Shown here piece by piece: positions 37,649 through 49,774 of a DNA stretch of 64,000 bases; the first letter of the stretch is position 1, and each line of letters begins with the position of its first letter. The DNA comes from Pleuronectes platessa (taxonomy: Eukaryota; Chordata; Actinopteri; Pleuronectiformes; Pleuronectidae), in NCBI RefSeq assembly GCF_947347685.1, contig NC_070629.1, forward strand, positions 22,756,710-22,820,709, read 5' to 3'. The translations under genes and the position numbers were made by a program. The notes beneath the pieces are model-generated. The model was not told where the DNA came from. It ran no database searches and was given only the letters and a program-made list of their open reading frames with translations.

Positions 37649-38010
37649 TCAATTTTCCACCCTTTCCAGAATGTCTGCTTAAGTGCCCTCTCAGTGCTGT
37701 CTATCTTTCCAGCATAAAGTGGGGAGCTTGTTACACACAACTGTTACAGCTCTGTCTAATTTGTCCATTCGCCGCTCCCTCGTCCCTCACATGTCTCTCC
37801 GGTTCCCTCCCTCCTGAGCTCCCTCTCTTCCTCTGTCTATTAGAGGCATTACTGAACAAGTCATTTCAATATGGCCTCAGGATGCAACACACACCACTTA
37901 ATTAGCTTGTTAAAAAGGGAGGGAATCACTGAAATGAATTTTCCATCTCTCTAGCAGCCCCCACGGTGTAGCCAGGTGTGGCCCTGCAGGGCGGCACAGA
38001 GGTATTGTGA
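37649..38010. other. Intronic sequence, nothing specific
   Basis: Pyrimidine-rich stretch at 37765-37840; no feature supported. Confidence 0.5.
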
Positions 38011-38050
38011 TGTGTTGTTTTGTGTTGTGTTGTTTTGCGTTGTGTTGTAA
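38011..38050 (+). repeat. TGTTGTTT low-complexity repeat
   Basis: Imperfect repeats of TGTGTTGTTT and TGTGTTGT. Confidence 0.85.
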
Positions 38051-38723
38051 GCCCAGGACGAGGCAAGGCCAAGTTATGGGTGAAAGCGCCCATCGCACAC
38101 ATCTGCTTGTCATCATTTAGACCCCGTTTCACATTAACAAACACACAGCGGCACAAACAAACACACACACCCCCTACTCAATCACGTAACGAGGCAGTCC
38201 AACGGGGACAGCTCCATTCTTCAGAGGCCAAGTTAACCATAGTCATTAGTCTTGCTTTGCTGCCTAATTGGTCTGGCGGATGCACGGGGCCAGTTGTCCA
38301 TTCTGACTGAGTACTCAGACGCTGAAGATTGTGCTACACCACTGCTCGAGTACACAACACAGTAAACAAGTATGCATTCCCCAACCTACACTCACAATTA
38401 TTAGCCAACTGCAGGTCTAACTTGCACGAACCTGCAACAGCATGTATTCTTGTGCAAATGAGCATAACTTAAAATAAACAATGCTGCAATTAACCTCATC
38501 TAGCATCTGTATAACAAACATGCTGTGAGCCCTGTAGTATATGATGCAGCAGTTAAAAAGAGTTACAGAAACATATGTAAGCTACAGAACCAGAGACATA
38601 TGATTGAATGGCTGTTTCAACTTACAGTCAATGTATTAACATCTTGCCTGGTCTAAATTGCCCCCAATCATGCTGTGATGCATATTGTTAAGGCCTGTCA
38701 CTGCTTTGCAAAAAAAAAGTTGA

Positions 38724-38838
38724 AGTAGAATGGCACCCAGTGGAGCGCATATCTCCGCCAAGGCCCAACAGTCCCCTTCAATTCAATCAGGCTGCACCAA
38801 ATTGCACCCACTCAGATCAGTCAGCTAAATATGACAGA
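38724..38838 (-). repeat. 3' end fragment of interspersed repeat C
   Basis: Contains, on the plus strand, AGAATGGCACCCAGTGGAGC, ATCTCCGCCAAGGCCCAACA and CAATCAGGCTGCACCAAATT. These are the reversed end phrases of a dispersed repeat I recall from many fish genomes, whose other end has CCGCCAAGGAGGTTATG. Other copies in the window are at 40345-40672 and 63582-63879. Confidence 0.65.
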
Positions 38839-38841
38839 TTT

Positions 38842-38990
38842 TTACCTCTGCCAAGGAGGTTATGTTCTTGTCTGTGTTAAGAAGGATTTCACAAAAAAGT
38901 ATGGACCGATTACCATGAAACTTGGTAGAAGGATGCAGTGTGGGTATTTTCATTGATTTCTCAAAGAATAATTTGTGAAATTTACAAATT
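38842..38990 (+). repeat. 5' end fragment of interspersed repeat C
   Basis: Plus-oriented: ACCTCTGCCAAGGAGGTTAT, then ACCATGAAACTTGGTAGAAG and TTGATTTCTCAAAGAATAAT. It lies head-to-head against the minus-oriented 3' fragment just before it. This could be an inverted or nested insertion, or a rearranged copy. Confidence 0.65.
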
Positions 38991-40344
38991 ATGGGTATTG
39001 TTGAGTGATTCCCTAGGAAATTGGTGAAAATGTTAAAAAAAAAAACTAGTTTCTTGCATTGTTAAAGAAAGTGAAACTTCATTAGTTAGCGAATTTCATA
39101 TGCAGGATGTTTAAGTGCAACAGGCTGAGCCCTGTAATCTGCGATCGGGAGGTTGTAAAATCTGCTGTCAAACCGATCCATTGCATGTCCCCTTGCCTTA
39201 GCGACTCCCAGCCTGTCGTGAAGAGATAATCATGATACCAAACAATGTGAGGAGTAAATCACTGGTGAAGTTGAGCTTGTTTTGAAAAGTGCAACAGCCT
39301 GTAGTAATATTAACTGATTAGCATAAGAAATCGGATGTCACCTGAACGAGGCAACGGAGAGGCAAAATCAATTCCATGTTTTGCGATTAGACTACGTGGG
39401 TTGCTGTTAAAATTGATGAGTGAAATTCACATTAGTTCTTATTTGTTAGCAGTGACAGGCCTGAGTAATTAGATCTTTTTAAACATTTGTTTGAATTGCA
39501 ATTGAATTACAACCTTTAATGTGTCAATCAGAGCTGGATAAAAACAGCAGACTGCTACAAAAGATGTCCCAAATAGGCTTTGAATACATGTTAACCAGCG
39601 ATTACATCCTGGCACATACTTCAATTTCTTCTAGTGGGTGTGAAGTGATTGACATCCAGGATGAAATTATATAAAACCCACCCACACTGACAAGAAAACA
39701 CCGGTCCTGGGCAACAACTTAGAAAACCAAAACAAATTAAGGATTCGTATTTAGTGCAGTGGATTACCTTGTACAAGTCATTTAAATCCGTGCAAATTGT
39801 TTTCATAATGTACAAAAAAGAATGGCAGTAAATGAGTCCCTCTGATGGTAGAAAATTACTTGATGGATACACCAACAGTCTCAAGGGTAGATGAGAGTAT
39901 ACTTCTGCAGAATGGAATGCTAGCGTAAGTAAACAGTGAGAGGAAGAAGAACCATAAAGAAAATGGCTTCATTTCCGTTGCATTACAGGAAAATGTCAAG
40001 AAAACAAAGTTAGATTCTCCTTGGTAAAAAAATTTGCTGAACAGGTCATGAAATTTCCAGAGAGATTGAAGTCAGAATTAGTGTTCATCATGGGCCGCAT
40101 TTTTCTATCGGAATCGGCCAAACCAAACCCCAACAAGCATTCTGATATTTGTGTCCAAACCCGACCCAAACTAACAATGTCACTCCACATACTAATATAA
40201 TGTGGGTTTCAAATATTTCAATGTGACTCTGTTTAGCTGATCCTTACTGTAGATATATATTTGCTTTTATTGGTAGCTTACAGTCCCAATTTACAGTTCA
40301 ACTACAGCTCATACTTCCACCAATCCACTTTAAGTTAATCAAGC
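38991..40344. other. Intronic sequence, nothing specific
   Basis: No gene or further repeat recognised. Confidence 0.5.
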
Positions 40345-40672
40345 CACACCCATGCACACACTCATAGAAATCGGGCCCGTAAATGTGTATGATGCTTTTT
40401 TTTGTATCCATGGTTCATAACCCTGGGAAATTGGGGGACATGTCAAATACAGCCGTATGCTGCAATGTTATGGAAGTCAAAGAAAATCCTGGATCCCCCC
40501 CACTCCATGCCAAAGTTTGATGGGTCTTTTTCTTGACCCATGTCCCAACCTTTCACCAAGTTCCGTGGAAATCCATTCAGTTGTTTTTGCATAACTCTTC
40601 TGTAAAAAAAGGCAAACCGACAAACAAACCAACCAATGGACAGGGGCGAAAACACAACCTCCTTGTTGGAGC
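40345..40672 (-). repeat. Interspersed repeat C, longer copy
   Basis: Minus orientation. On the plus strand it runs from CACACCCATGCACACACTCA through TTCCGTGGAAATCCATTCAG and ends ACACAACCTCCTTGTTGGAG. The minus-strand frame here (40443-40763) is an artefact of the repeat. Confidence 0.65.
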
Positions 40673-42030
40673 TAATAACGAGTAGCACACCAATGCTATG
40701 CAGTAACAGAGCACATTGTGGACAGCTAACGCAACAGCAACCGTCATCACTAAACTGCCACACTGCGCTGTTGCCAGCTCCAGCAGCATGTGAACCAAGT
40801 TTCCAAGAATCTCAACTCATCTATTATATGGTACTACATATTAGGAGCTAGGGTAAAGACCCTTAGAGACACGGCTATCAGCTGTAAGTGGAGTCAAGTC
40901 TCTGTTCTAAGCACCACATTGATATTGCACAGGTAATTGGAACTCCCAATGTCACTACTTCATCTGAAGGACTTACATAAACAAGTTCAGAGGAGATATC
41001 CCATTTATCTTACCTTGTGCCGATGCAGGACACATCATTATACACACAACAGTAAGTGTAGTGGTCTAACTAGGCTTGTATTTTGCGGAAATGGATGGAG
41101 CAGTAGCATGTCCATGCTTTCTCCAGACAGAAACTGAGGCTATTGTGCGGGTTGGGAGGCAGAGAGAAGAAAGGAGGACCGAAAACTGAGTTAGTCTCCC
41201 TGTTCCTCCACTACTTAACTTTCAAATGTGCCAGGTCTTTTTGATGCTGAACAAGAATGTTCCTTGTGGGACTCAGGATTTGTGATTCTTCCCTGCAAAC
41301 CATTTACATTTTGTTACACATCGAAGCAGCCTTTTAACTCCAAATTCAGTGGAGGGAAAATAGCTACAGTTTGGGAAAGCCAATTGAGTGTCAGTGTTAT
41401 TGTGTCCCCAAATTTCAAGCTTGCACAAAAAAAAGCACTGTTTGACAATGAGATTCTGACAAAGGTGTGAGGGCTACAATGGCATCTGAGTAAGGTTAGG
41501 AACAGGACAATACCGCCAACGAGAATGTATATGCTGCATCTATAATTGCATTGTTATGGCAGGTTCTGCAGACTTGAGAGTGTCTGAAGGTTGTCACAGG
41601 CCAGTAAATGTCCCTCGGAAGGACGCAGTAGGAGGTGTCCAGTGTCCAGCCGGTTTCATAATCTGAGTGTTGTCCAAGGACGAGGTGATGTCATTCCTTT
41701 ATGAGTATGTCAGCATATTCAAACATTTCAGGGCTAAGAAATGCTTTATACAAGATGTTGGATACAGTAATTACGGAAACATAAGGCAACACAATCCACA
41801 ATCGTTTTTTATAAGCTGCGGTTTATATGCTATTTGAATGACAATCCTAAGGGTATTGTATATAAAATAATTTTGTCCCATGACGCTTTGCTTTCAGATG
41901 GAGGCAGGTGCACCCAGGCCTCGGTAAAGGTATTGTTCAAATCAGAAACAGACATCAGACATTGGCCAACAAACATCTAATGACGGCCGCAAGTCAAAAA
42001 ATAGCTCCTGTTGAAAGCGTACACTTGCTC
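40673..42030. other. Intronic sequence, nothing specific
   Basis: No gene or repeat recognised. Confidence 0.5.
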
Positions 42031-42310
42031 TATACTAATGAATATGCCTCATCCAATTTCCCTCCGTTTTCGTGATACAAATGGTGCACCAATGTTAACC
42101 TCTCCAGATGGGTCTCGGTGCGAACGATTTTAATCCGTATCCAAACTTTCAAACCGTATATTCGTTTCTGCCAAAGCAAACCGCTAATGAGGCCAACGCA
42201 GCGGGGTTTCGGCATAACTGAAGCACGCAAATACGAGTGTAGAAGCACATGAATTGTTGTCCACCCTTTGGCACCCGCTGAAAGCCTGGCTGTCCTTGTA
42301 TTTGCCATTA
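42031..42310 (-). other. CpG-rich patch with a 92-codon open frame
   Basis: Positions 42061-42300 hold 15 CpG with 63 C and 53 G (observed/expected about 1.1) at 48% GC, inside AT-rich, CpG-poor sequence. A 92-codon frame (42030-42308) is open on the minus strand, the direction of fbxl17 transcription, but it shows no leucine-rich repeat pattern or other domain. It may be a young insertion, a conserved unmethylated element, or an unrecognised exon. Confidence 0.3.
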
Positions 42311-44580
42311 GTATTACCTACAATTTATTAATTCTTTATTATGAGGTTTTCAATCAGAGCTGCTACGACTTGCTGATTTACGCTTGCCGAGGGTTGACTC
42401 AGACAATAAGTGATTGCAAAGGTGCGTAAACACTTCTAAGCTTGTTTTAGTCAAACAAATCCACCTGCAGGAGTGTATTTTTAGTTTGCGTTTATTTATC
42501 ACCAGCAGCCAACTTGTAGACGTTGTGGGAAAAAAGTTTGGGATTTCAGAAATCACAAAAAAAATATTTGTCAATACCCACCTTCTCCACAAGTTTCTGT
42601 ACATTTCTGAAATAAATATACACAGCACAGACTACAGAATACGCATTTGTTGGAATGCTGCAACTTGCAGACACATCCTTGTCTCAGTTTGGTTTGCAGA
42701 AAGCACAGTTAGTTATCATTGACACTGTAGACATCTGCGAATACAGAATTTGCTTCATAGTGTCGACAAGTAACCACAGCTCTGCCTGTAAACGACATTT
42801 TTTGAAACAATCAAATCTGTTATGATCTTAAACTGCACCTCATGTTTGTCAGAATTCTCTTACATTTTCAACAGTGGCTGTAGTTTGCTCTTAGCCCTTG
42901 CTCCCAATAGCAGCAACAGGCAAAGCTATGAACCCTAAACCCATTCACCACAACCTGAGCCAGCAATTTTCATACAATTTCATCAAAATTCTTTCTTTCA
43001 TTGTTTAAACAGCAAAGCTTTGCTGATATGCACCTTTTCAAGAGATCAATTCGCGCCTCAGAGACCCCGGTCCCATTTTTTGTACCTTCCTTTGCTGCTT
43101 TCTCTCACACACATTTACACAACACAAACAAAAGACACCCTTGTCTATCCCACTGGTGTGGTGACGGGTCACAGAGGTCAGACTTCATGGGCCAGACGGC
43201 TCCCAGACACTATGGTTGAGCTCAGCGTCACTCCAGCTCACACCGTGTCAGCATGAAGTGACAGAGCAGACAAGACGAGCCCCCGCCTCCTCTTCCAACT
43301 TGCTCCCACTCTCGTTCCTACAGCTATTCCCTATTGGTCCAGCAGGCGTGGGATGCTGAGTGTGAGCTGGGATGAAAAGAGGAGCAGGGGTCTGCCGGGT
43401 GACAATGGATGGGGGCAGGAGGCCAAGGAGGCAGGGAGACGCACCCTCTGACCAAAGTTCCTGTCCTGTCTGATCAGAGACATTTTAGATCTGTTCTTAT
43501 TGCCCAAGGTGGCAAAGTTCACTGTCAGGGTCAAAGGTCGCTCCCGTTGCATGCCCATACTGACCCGACATACATACATGAATACACAAGTAACACACGT
43601 AGGTTCACCAGGTTCACAAGAACAGCAGGGAGAATTAACAAAGAATGTGCCTTCATGGATATTAAATCATAACTATATGTTTGCAATTTTCCTTACAAGC
43701 GTCCGAAAAAGCATAAATAAAGGACTAATCCCTTCCCCATTCCTCGCTTTTGTCTCCGCGGACCCAGAGAGCTGTCACAAGAGCAGAAAGGCCATCAAAC
43801 ACGCCCACTAAGAAAGCTGACATGGACCAGTAACCATGACCCAGGCCTGGAGACAATGAACTGGTCAGAGGGAGGGCGAGGGACGCAAATGTCATAGAAG
43901 CCAAGGTGGAATCGGGAAAAATGAACATGTGTGAATCTAGAGCCCATCAGTAGGAAGAGAATGATGGAAGAAGGGAAGACAAAAGACAGGAAGCAGAGGA
44001 GCACATCATGGATTGTGTCTACCTGCCTGGGATCCATATTAATGCAAGTGCAGAGACATTTACTGGCCACATGAGCAATAAAATCTGCGTCATAAATATG
44101 AGTAACACTACTTCCTTGCCCCTCGCTGGAAGTTCCTTCGCCACAAAAGTGAAAGGGAGGAGGCCATCTCTGCAAGGAAGAGGGGATGGAGGATGTAAGG
44201 CCAGAAGGAGGAAAGACAGGAAGGGGGGAGACAGGGAGGAAGAGAGGGATGGAGACAGCAGGAAGACAGAAAGGGAAAACTACAGAACAGAGAGCGGATT
44301 AAAGGAGTGTCACGGCCCTGAGAGTTCACCATGCATCTCGACCCAATATCCTCTGCTCTCACCAAAGATAATAGGACGAAAGCAAGGGAAACCACAGGAG
44401 GGAAGGGAAAGACACGAACACAACCAGCCGACGTGTCGTCTGGCCTGCTCTTAAATTAATCCTCCTCCGTCACCCTGCTTTCTTCCTTTTATCAGTCAGA
44501 ACAAAGGGACATGCTTGTGCTTCAGGTCCAGACAACAGAGGTGGCAGGACGGAGGATTCAAGTCCTTGCTGAGAGAGGAG
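42311..44580. other. Intronic sequence, nothing specific
   Basis: Opposing open frames of about 90-126 codons occur at 42350-42722 and 43795-44454 without recognisable domains. The 44180-44280 part is purine-rich. Confidence 0.45.
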
Positions 44581-44586
44581 ACTCCG

Positions 44587-44638
44587 AGGGGAGGGGGGAA
44601 TAGAGGGGATTTGGGGGGAGATGGGGGTGGGGGTCGGG
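44587..44638 (+). other. G-rich quadruplex-type tract
   Basis: Seven or more G runs (GGGG, GGGGGG, GGGG, GGGGGG, GGGGG, GGGGG, GGG) with loops mostly of one to five bases. Confidence 0.7.
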
Positions 44639-44867
44639 CGAGTATTTGCCTACGTGCTAGGTCAGCCAGGGTCTTATGGCAGTGGGAAGATGGGAGATGA
44701 GAGAGGGACCCAGTGGAGGTCGGGGTGTTTTTAGGGGTGGGGAGCTGGCTGAGCTCAGGAAACAGAGAGAGCAGAGAATCAAACACATAACTCACACACA
44801 CTCACAGGCTTAGTGGTGTGTCTGAGCTGGAAGAAGTGCGAGGGAGCCCTGAAGAAAGACAAGAGGT

Positions 44868-44870
<3 letters not shown>

Positions 44871-44935
<65 letters not shown>
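44871..44935 (+). repeat. (AG)n microsatellite
   Basis: Sixty-five bases of uninterrupted AG, followed by AAAA. It would be a CU repeat in fbxl17 RNA. Confidence 0.97.
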
Positions 44936-44939
<4 letters not shown>

Positions 44940-45049
44940 CAAGTGTCCTGGGAGGGAGAACAGCAAGACAATTTGTCACCTTGAGTTCTGAGTTTCTTTT
45001 TTGTTTTCCATATTTTGTTTATTTCCAAACTGATTTTGAAGCTGAAGCA

Positions 45050-45085
45050 GAAGAAGAAGAAGAAGAAGAAGAAGAAGAAGAAGAA
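45050..45085 (+). repeat. (GAA)12 trinucleotide repeat
   Basis: Twelve GAA units followed by a run of A. In the fbxl17 direction it is a TTC repeat. GAA/TTC intron repeats are known to form triplexes when expanded. Confidence 0.95.
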
Positions 45086-45473
45086 AAAAATGTTGGCTTA
45101 TTTAAAAAAGGTTATTGAAATTCCGTATAAAATACAGATCAGAACACATGTTTAGTGTTATTTAGACGAAAAACAGCCTGCCATAACTAAGCATAACAAT
45201 TGGATAAACTGTGATTTAAGTAAGGAAATATCTGATCAGAGTATAAACAACATCTGTATAAACTATGGCTGCATTTCACTCAGTTCTTATTGAGGTATTA
45301 AACCTCAACCTCAGGAAGAGAGAGTTGCATTCGGGGTGAAAATGAATGAGTCAGATCAATTAAATAAAATGAATCCCCCCATTTATAGAAATAAGGTGAA
45401 CAAACACCGGGTGAACGACATGTCACAGACAGAGACCGGCAAACAAACAGCTCGTCAGACAATTTTTTTTTTG

Positions 45474-45498
45474 ATATAATATAATATAATATAATAAT
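45474..45498 (+). repeat. (ATAAT)n short tandem repeat
   Basis: TATAATATAATATAATATAA after a run of T. Confidence 0.9.
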
Positions 45499-47240
45499 AG
45501 TACTTGCCAAAATAGGATTGGAAACAATGACCCGTTCCAAAAACTGTTGGAGTACATTTTTTATGTTTTTCCCTGCAATCATGTTGGATTTTTTTCTTCT
45601 TTTCATTTTTTTAACAGTCGCGACACATGAGCCCTGTAGCAGATAGTCAGTCTTGATTGGTCCCTGTGAGACAAGAGCGGTAAACCACATCCTGGGGGCA
45701 ACTGGCCCCAAACCCCTTCACAGGATTAGGGTGTGACCTGCAGAAAGGCAGCAGATGAGCAGGGATGGACACACACTGAGCTGGAAAGCCATGGGAGTCC
45801 TGGCCACAGAACATCTAAGCCTTGAACGAGACCACAGCACAAGCCAACATATCTGTGTGTCTGTGCATGCGTCCAATTACTAAGCTGCTTTTCTCCTGTT
45901 TGTAAGGGAGTTGCCTTGTAAGCCACCTGTTTTATTCCAGCTATTTGGGGCTATTTTATGCCTTTATTACAGAGCTAAGTGTAAAGAGACAACTGGAAAT
46001 TAGAGGACGGACAAAATGAGCAAAGGACATGAAACAAGTATTCTCAGCCTGACTGAAATCTGGGAGAATGTAGTTCACGGTCAGCACCTTAAATCCCCAG
46101 GTTTAATGATGTTCCTTTATTGCAGATTTTAGTTGCCATTTTAGATGCTGAGTGCTTATCCATCCATATTGTCACCAGTAAAAGATTGAACATGACTTAC
46201 ACAAGAAAAAGCCATCCAGGAGAACATGGCTAATGTTAATACATTTTTTATTCAAACTTTTAACGCAGTTAATTGCACATCATAATTCACAACCAGTTAT
46301 ACAAAGCAAAACAAATGTATGATGGGGACACTATATCTACATATGTAAAGGCTCAAATTAATAATATTATAGAAACTAAACTAATATTGCAGTGTTCTAC
46401 AATGCACTTGTGCCTCTTTAACAAAAAACAGAGGGAGATGATGCAATCCTGTTATATTTCGTATAATCCAGTCAGCATGTCGCTGTCAAATGAAAACATG
46501 ATGATACTGTGTATTAAACATATTCCCATAAAGAGAACTGTGATAAAAAAAAGATCTAAATCACATGTTCACAGTGATGTGCACTTCTGTATCTGCATGT
46601 CGACTGTTTGCACTCTGTGTAAAAGTACAAGAGCAACATTATGAGCCGACAGACTGTGCTGCTTCCCTCTGGAAAATAAAGTGAGGCCCCAGCCAGATAT
46701 CGAGAGGGAGCTTTCTTCTGTTGTTAGAGGAAAACTTTGATCAAAGTTATTTCTCCTCATCCATCTCTGACTCTCCTGGCCAGTCATAAATCATCTTCAC
46801 TGTGCCAACTGTCAGGTTCAGTCCCATAGCCGTGAAGAGCTAATTCACCGGCACGACGCTCGGAGCCGATCCCTGCTCTGCTGCCTGCGCATGGAAAAAA
46901 AGAACTGCAGACCGCAGCTCGTTGCTCATACACAAGGAACACAGAGGATACATGTAACGTCTGTGCAGCCGTCCAACAGCACCGTCAGCTGAGTGCCGGG
47001 GGTTAATAACTTGGCTACCGTGAGTTAGAATGATTGAATCCAAAGTATACGTCATTAAAGGAGACTGGCATTGTACATACAAACACGTGAAAAAACACAC
47101 ACAATGTTTTGATGTCTTTTTAAACTGGCACACAAGCACACGACCAGAGCCCAAATTGAAGTCTAGTTGACATGAATGAGACAAACCCTTTAGCCTTGAA
47201 CTCCCCCGTGGACTGCAGTCATAAAATTATTTGCTTGGCT
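45499..47240. other. Intronic sequence, nothing specific
   Basis: No gene recognised. The part near 46840-47000 already has somewhat more CpG than average, leading into the patch at 47241. Confidence 0.45.
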
Positions 47241-47600
47241 ACACCGGGTTTTGCCACAGCGTGTCTGCTATGCTAATAAACTCAATCAGCGCGGGCAGGT
47301 AATAGTATGCTACCGTAACTTTTCTACCTCAGCTCAGCACAGCTCAATCAGCCCCCGCCAGAGGCCTCTCCTCTACGAGTCCCCGCGGCTCGGAATCAGC
47401 AACTTTCAATCTCGGTGTGTTAGTACGCAAGAAGACGCAACTGTACATTTGGGATGGGTGATGAGACAAGCAGACAGCGCAGCGCGAGAGTGAGAGAACG
47501 CCACCGCTCGCGTACACACGAGTCGAACGCACAAACACACACATACTGTCTAATATCAGCCCGGCCCCCGGCTCCCTTTAAGAGACCTGAGAGCCGGAGA
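47241..47600. promoter_or_regulatory. CpG-island-like patch
   Basis: I count 26 CpG in 360 bases. For 47281-47580 there are 95 C, 71 G and 23 CpG: 55% GC and an observed/expected ratio near 1.0, so it meets the usual island thresholds inside a CpG-depleted intron. It includes CCGCGGCTCGG and a cluster AGCGCAGCGCGAGAG...AACGCCACCGCTCGCG. No TATA box or initiator could be assigned. It could be an internal or antisense promoter, an enhancer, or a young insertion. A G-rich tract follows at 47655-47675. Confidence 0.45.
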
Positions 47601-47654
47601 GAGGGAAATAAATACTCTGCTTTATTACTGGGAGAAAGATAGAGAGGAGAGAGG

Positions 47655-47675
47655 AGGGGCGGGGGGAGGGGGGGG
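47655..47675 (+). other. G-rich tract after the CpG patch
   Basis: GGGG-C-GGGGGG-A-GGGGGGGG, three long G runs of which the last could split to give a quadruplex. Confidence 0.6.
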
Positions 47676-49074
47676 AAGTAAAATAGAGAGGCAGGATGAT
47701 ACTGTAAACACACACACACACACACACTCACCATGACTGGCACTACCTGAGCTTGCTGAACCCCATACAGCAATGAAGAACTCTCTAATTCTCCCGGTCA
47801 GCAAACCAGCCTCACCCCTGTCCCCTCGTATACTGTCAGCTGACAAAGTAGAAACGGAGCCTCCACACGCTATATAATACTATAGCATAATAATATACAA
47901 ACCATGATTAGTGCACATACCAACATCAATCACAGTGTAAAGCCACGGATCGGTTTCTTCTCCGGTCTCCAATCAAGAGCACGACTAGTGTACCGAGAAC
48001 AGAATAAATCTGGTTTGTTTACGCTGAAATCTCCACTGGGCACCTTTCATTTACATTCATAGACTAATGTTAGCCCACTGAATTTTAATCACACAGTGAA
48101 GAGGCGACGTATTAAGCAAGGTGAGTTACTCTAGATAGAATAATGACTTCCTTCAAGTGTGATCAGATCTAAAGTTTGTGAGCAATGCAAGATGGCAGTC
48201 GCTTGTGATCTGGATAATAACACTACCGAGGAAAAAAGAGAGAAACTTTTTGAAGTTTGTCTCGTATTTCTAAAGTAAACAACTTTCCACTTTTAAACTT
48301 CTGTACTTTTTTCTAACTACTTCTGTCAGTAGCTCTTTAAAATAAACCTTTATTTAGTTCACTGCATCCAGTAGAGAAAAAGTCACCAGTCCTGCAGGTT
48401 TTTTGCTCCTGCTGTTATTTTGCACACCAATTAAAGTGTAATGAAAAAGTGTAGCCCGATGCCATTTTCATGCTAAAACTGACAGATTACTGAGTCAGAA
48501 ATATTCTAATTTTCCAGCCTGTAAACGGACTTTGCATTAACGTTGTTATTCATAATTATGTGTACAGTAATAACTAAAAACTCAATATTTTCAACTTGCT
48601 GATTAATAAGTTGGAAGCGCCTGAAAAACAAAACAAAACTGGATGCGGCAAATGTGGTGTCTGTTCTAAATTTTTCACCCTTACAACGTCAACTCTCGTA
48701 TCATATACAGCTTGAGTCATCCCTTCAAATGAATGTTTGCAGTTTCTATACCATTCAGAAAGTAGCATTAAGGATCTGATGGGCCCCAGCAGCATCGAGA
48801 GAGGATAACCTGAACATCTTCACATAGAGAGACCCTGAAGAGCTCCTATCTGACAGGGGAAAGGAATCCAAACTACACGTGGATCAGAGGAGGCATGTGG
48901 CTGCCTCCTGTTGCCAAACCAGGCTAGTAGAGCAGAAAACGAACCAAGTCACAATGGACTCGACCACGCCACACCTGCTCTTTGAAAATGGGGAGAGATC
49001 ATGTGTCTGCTCTGTGAGGTGGAAACTGGGTATGATTGATTAGGCGTTGAAAAATGTGTTCCACGAATTCAGCC
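47676..49074. other. Intronic sequence with a short CA run
   Basis: A CA run lies at 47706-47727. The remainder is AT-rich with no supported feature. Confidence 0.5.
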
Positions 49075-49266
49075 CATGGTAAATGGACTGTATTAATACA
49101 GCACTTTCTTAGTCTTATCGACCACTCAGAGCACTCTACAGTACAAGTAACAAGTCGCATTCACACACATACAGCCCCTCTATCTGATTTTTCTGTCACA
49201 CACCAATCCCACACTGCTGGCAGAATGGAAGAGCCGGGGATCAAACCACCAACCTTCTGGTCAATG
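49075..49266 (+). mobile_element. Composite fish repeat with SINE-like head
   Basis: Begins GGTAAATGGACTGTATTAAT and TCTTATCGACCACTCAGAGC, phrases of a dispersed repeat I recall from teleosts, and ends with GGATCAAACCACCAACCTTC, a reversed Pol III B-box region (49239-49249). The body phrase usually found between them is degraded here. The class is not certain. Confidence 0.6.
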
Positions 49267-49703
49267 GCAATGAATAATAGAAGATGCAGATCATGTGAAA
49301 ATCAGATGATTCAAATAGACAAAATTGTCAACCAAAACCTCTTAATTACCATTTTGAGGCACTTTACAAACTGAGAAGCATGCAGCTGACTGATATCCAC
49401 TCCTCTGCTTTTAATATTCTCCCAGCTCTTTCCTTTTTTATCTATCCAAACTGTTTCACTTCATTCAACAATTCATTTATTTTGCTCAGTCAGACTTCAA
49501 AACAGGAGTGTGAGAAAGTGACTAAGAAGGCCAGGATTCTCAAACAATCTTCCCTTAACTCTGCAGAGAGAGGAAGGACGGTTTCCCTGACCCAGTGCCA
49601 AGCAGAAGGTTCCCTTGAGTCCAGATCGCCCCTTTACAGTCAACAAGGACGCCCCTCTGCACATTCCTGTGGCGCCCCACACACAGGATGGAGAAATGTG
49701 AAA

Positions 49704-49708
<5 letters not shown>
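49267..49708. other. Intronic sequence, nothing specific
   Basis: Lies inside a 183-codon plus-strand frame (49380-49931) that runs through the TG array and has no recognisable domain. Confidence 0.5.

Positions 49709-49773
<65 letters not shown>
49709..49773 (+). repeat. (TG)n microsatellite
   Basis: Sixty-five bases of uninterrupted TG. In fbxl17 RNA it is a CA repeat. Confidence 0.97.

Positions 49774-49774
<1 letters not shown>

Noticed and set aside
40443..40798. Minus-strand frames of 73-106 codons
   Set aside because: They overlap interspersed repeat C and each other in different frames.
44779..45118. Overlapping Ser-Leu and Arg-Glu frames
   Set aside because: Products of the (AG)n and (GAA)12 repeats.
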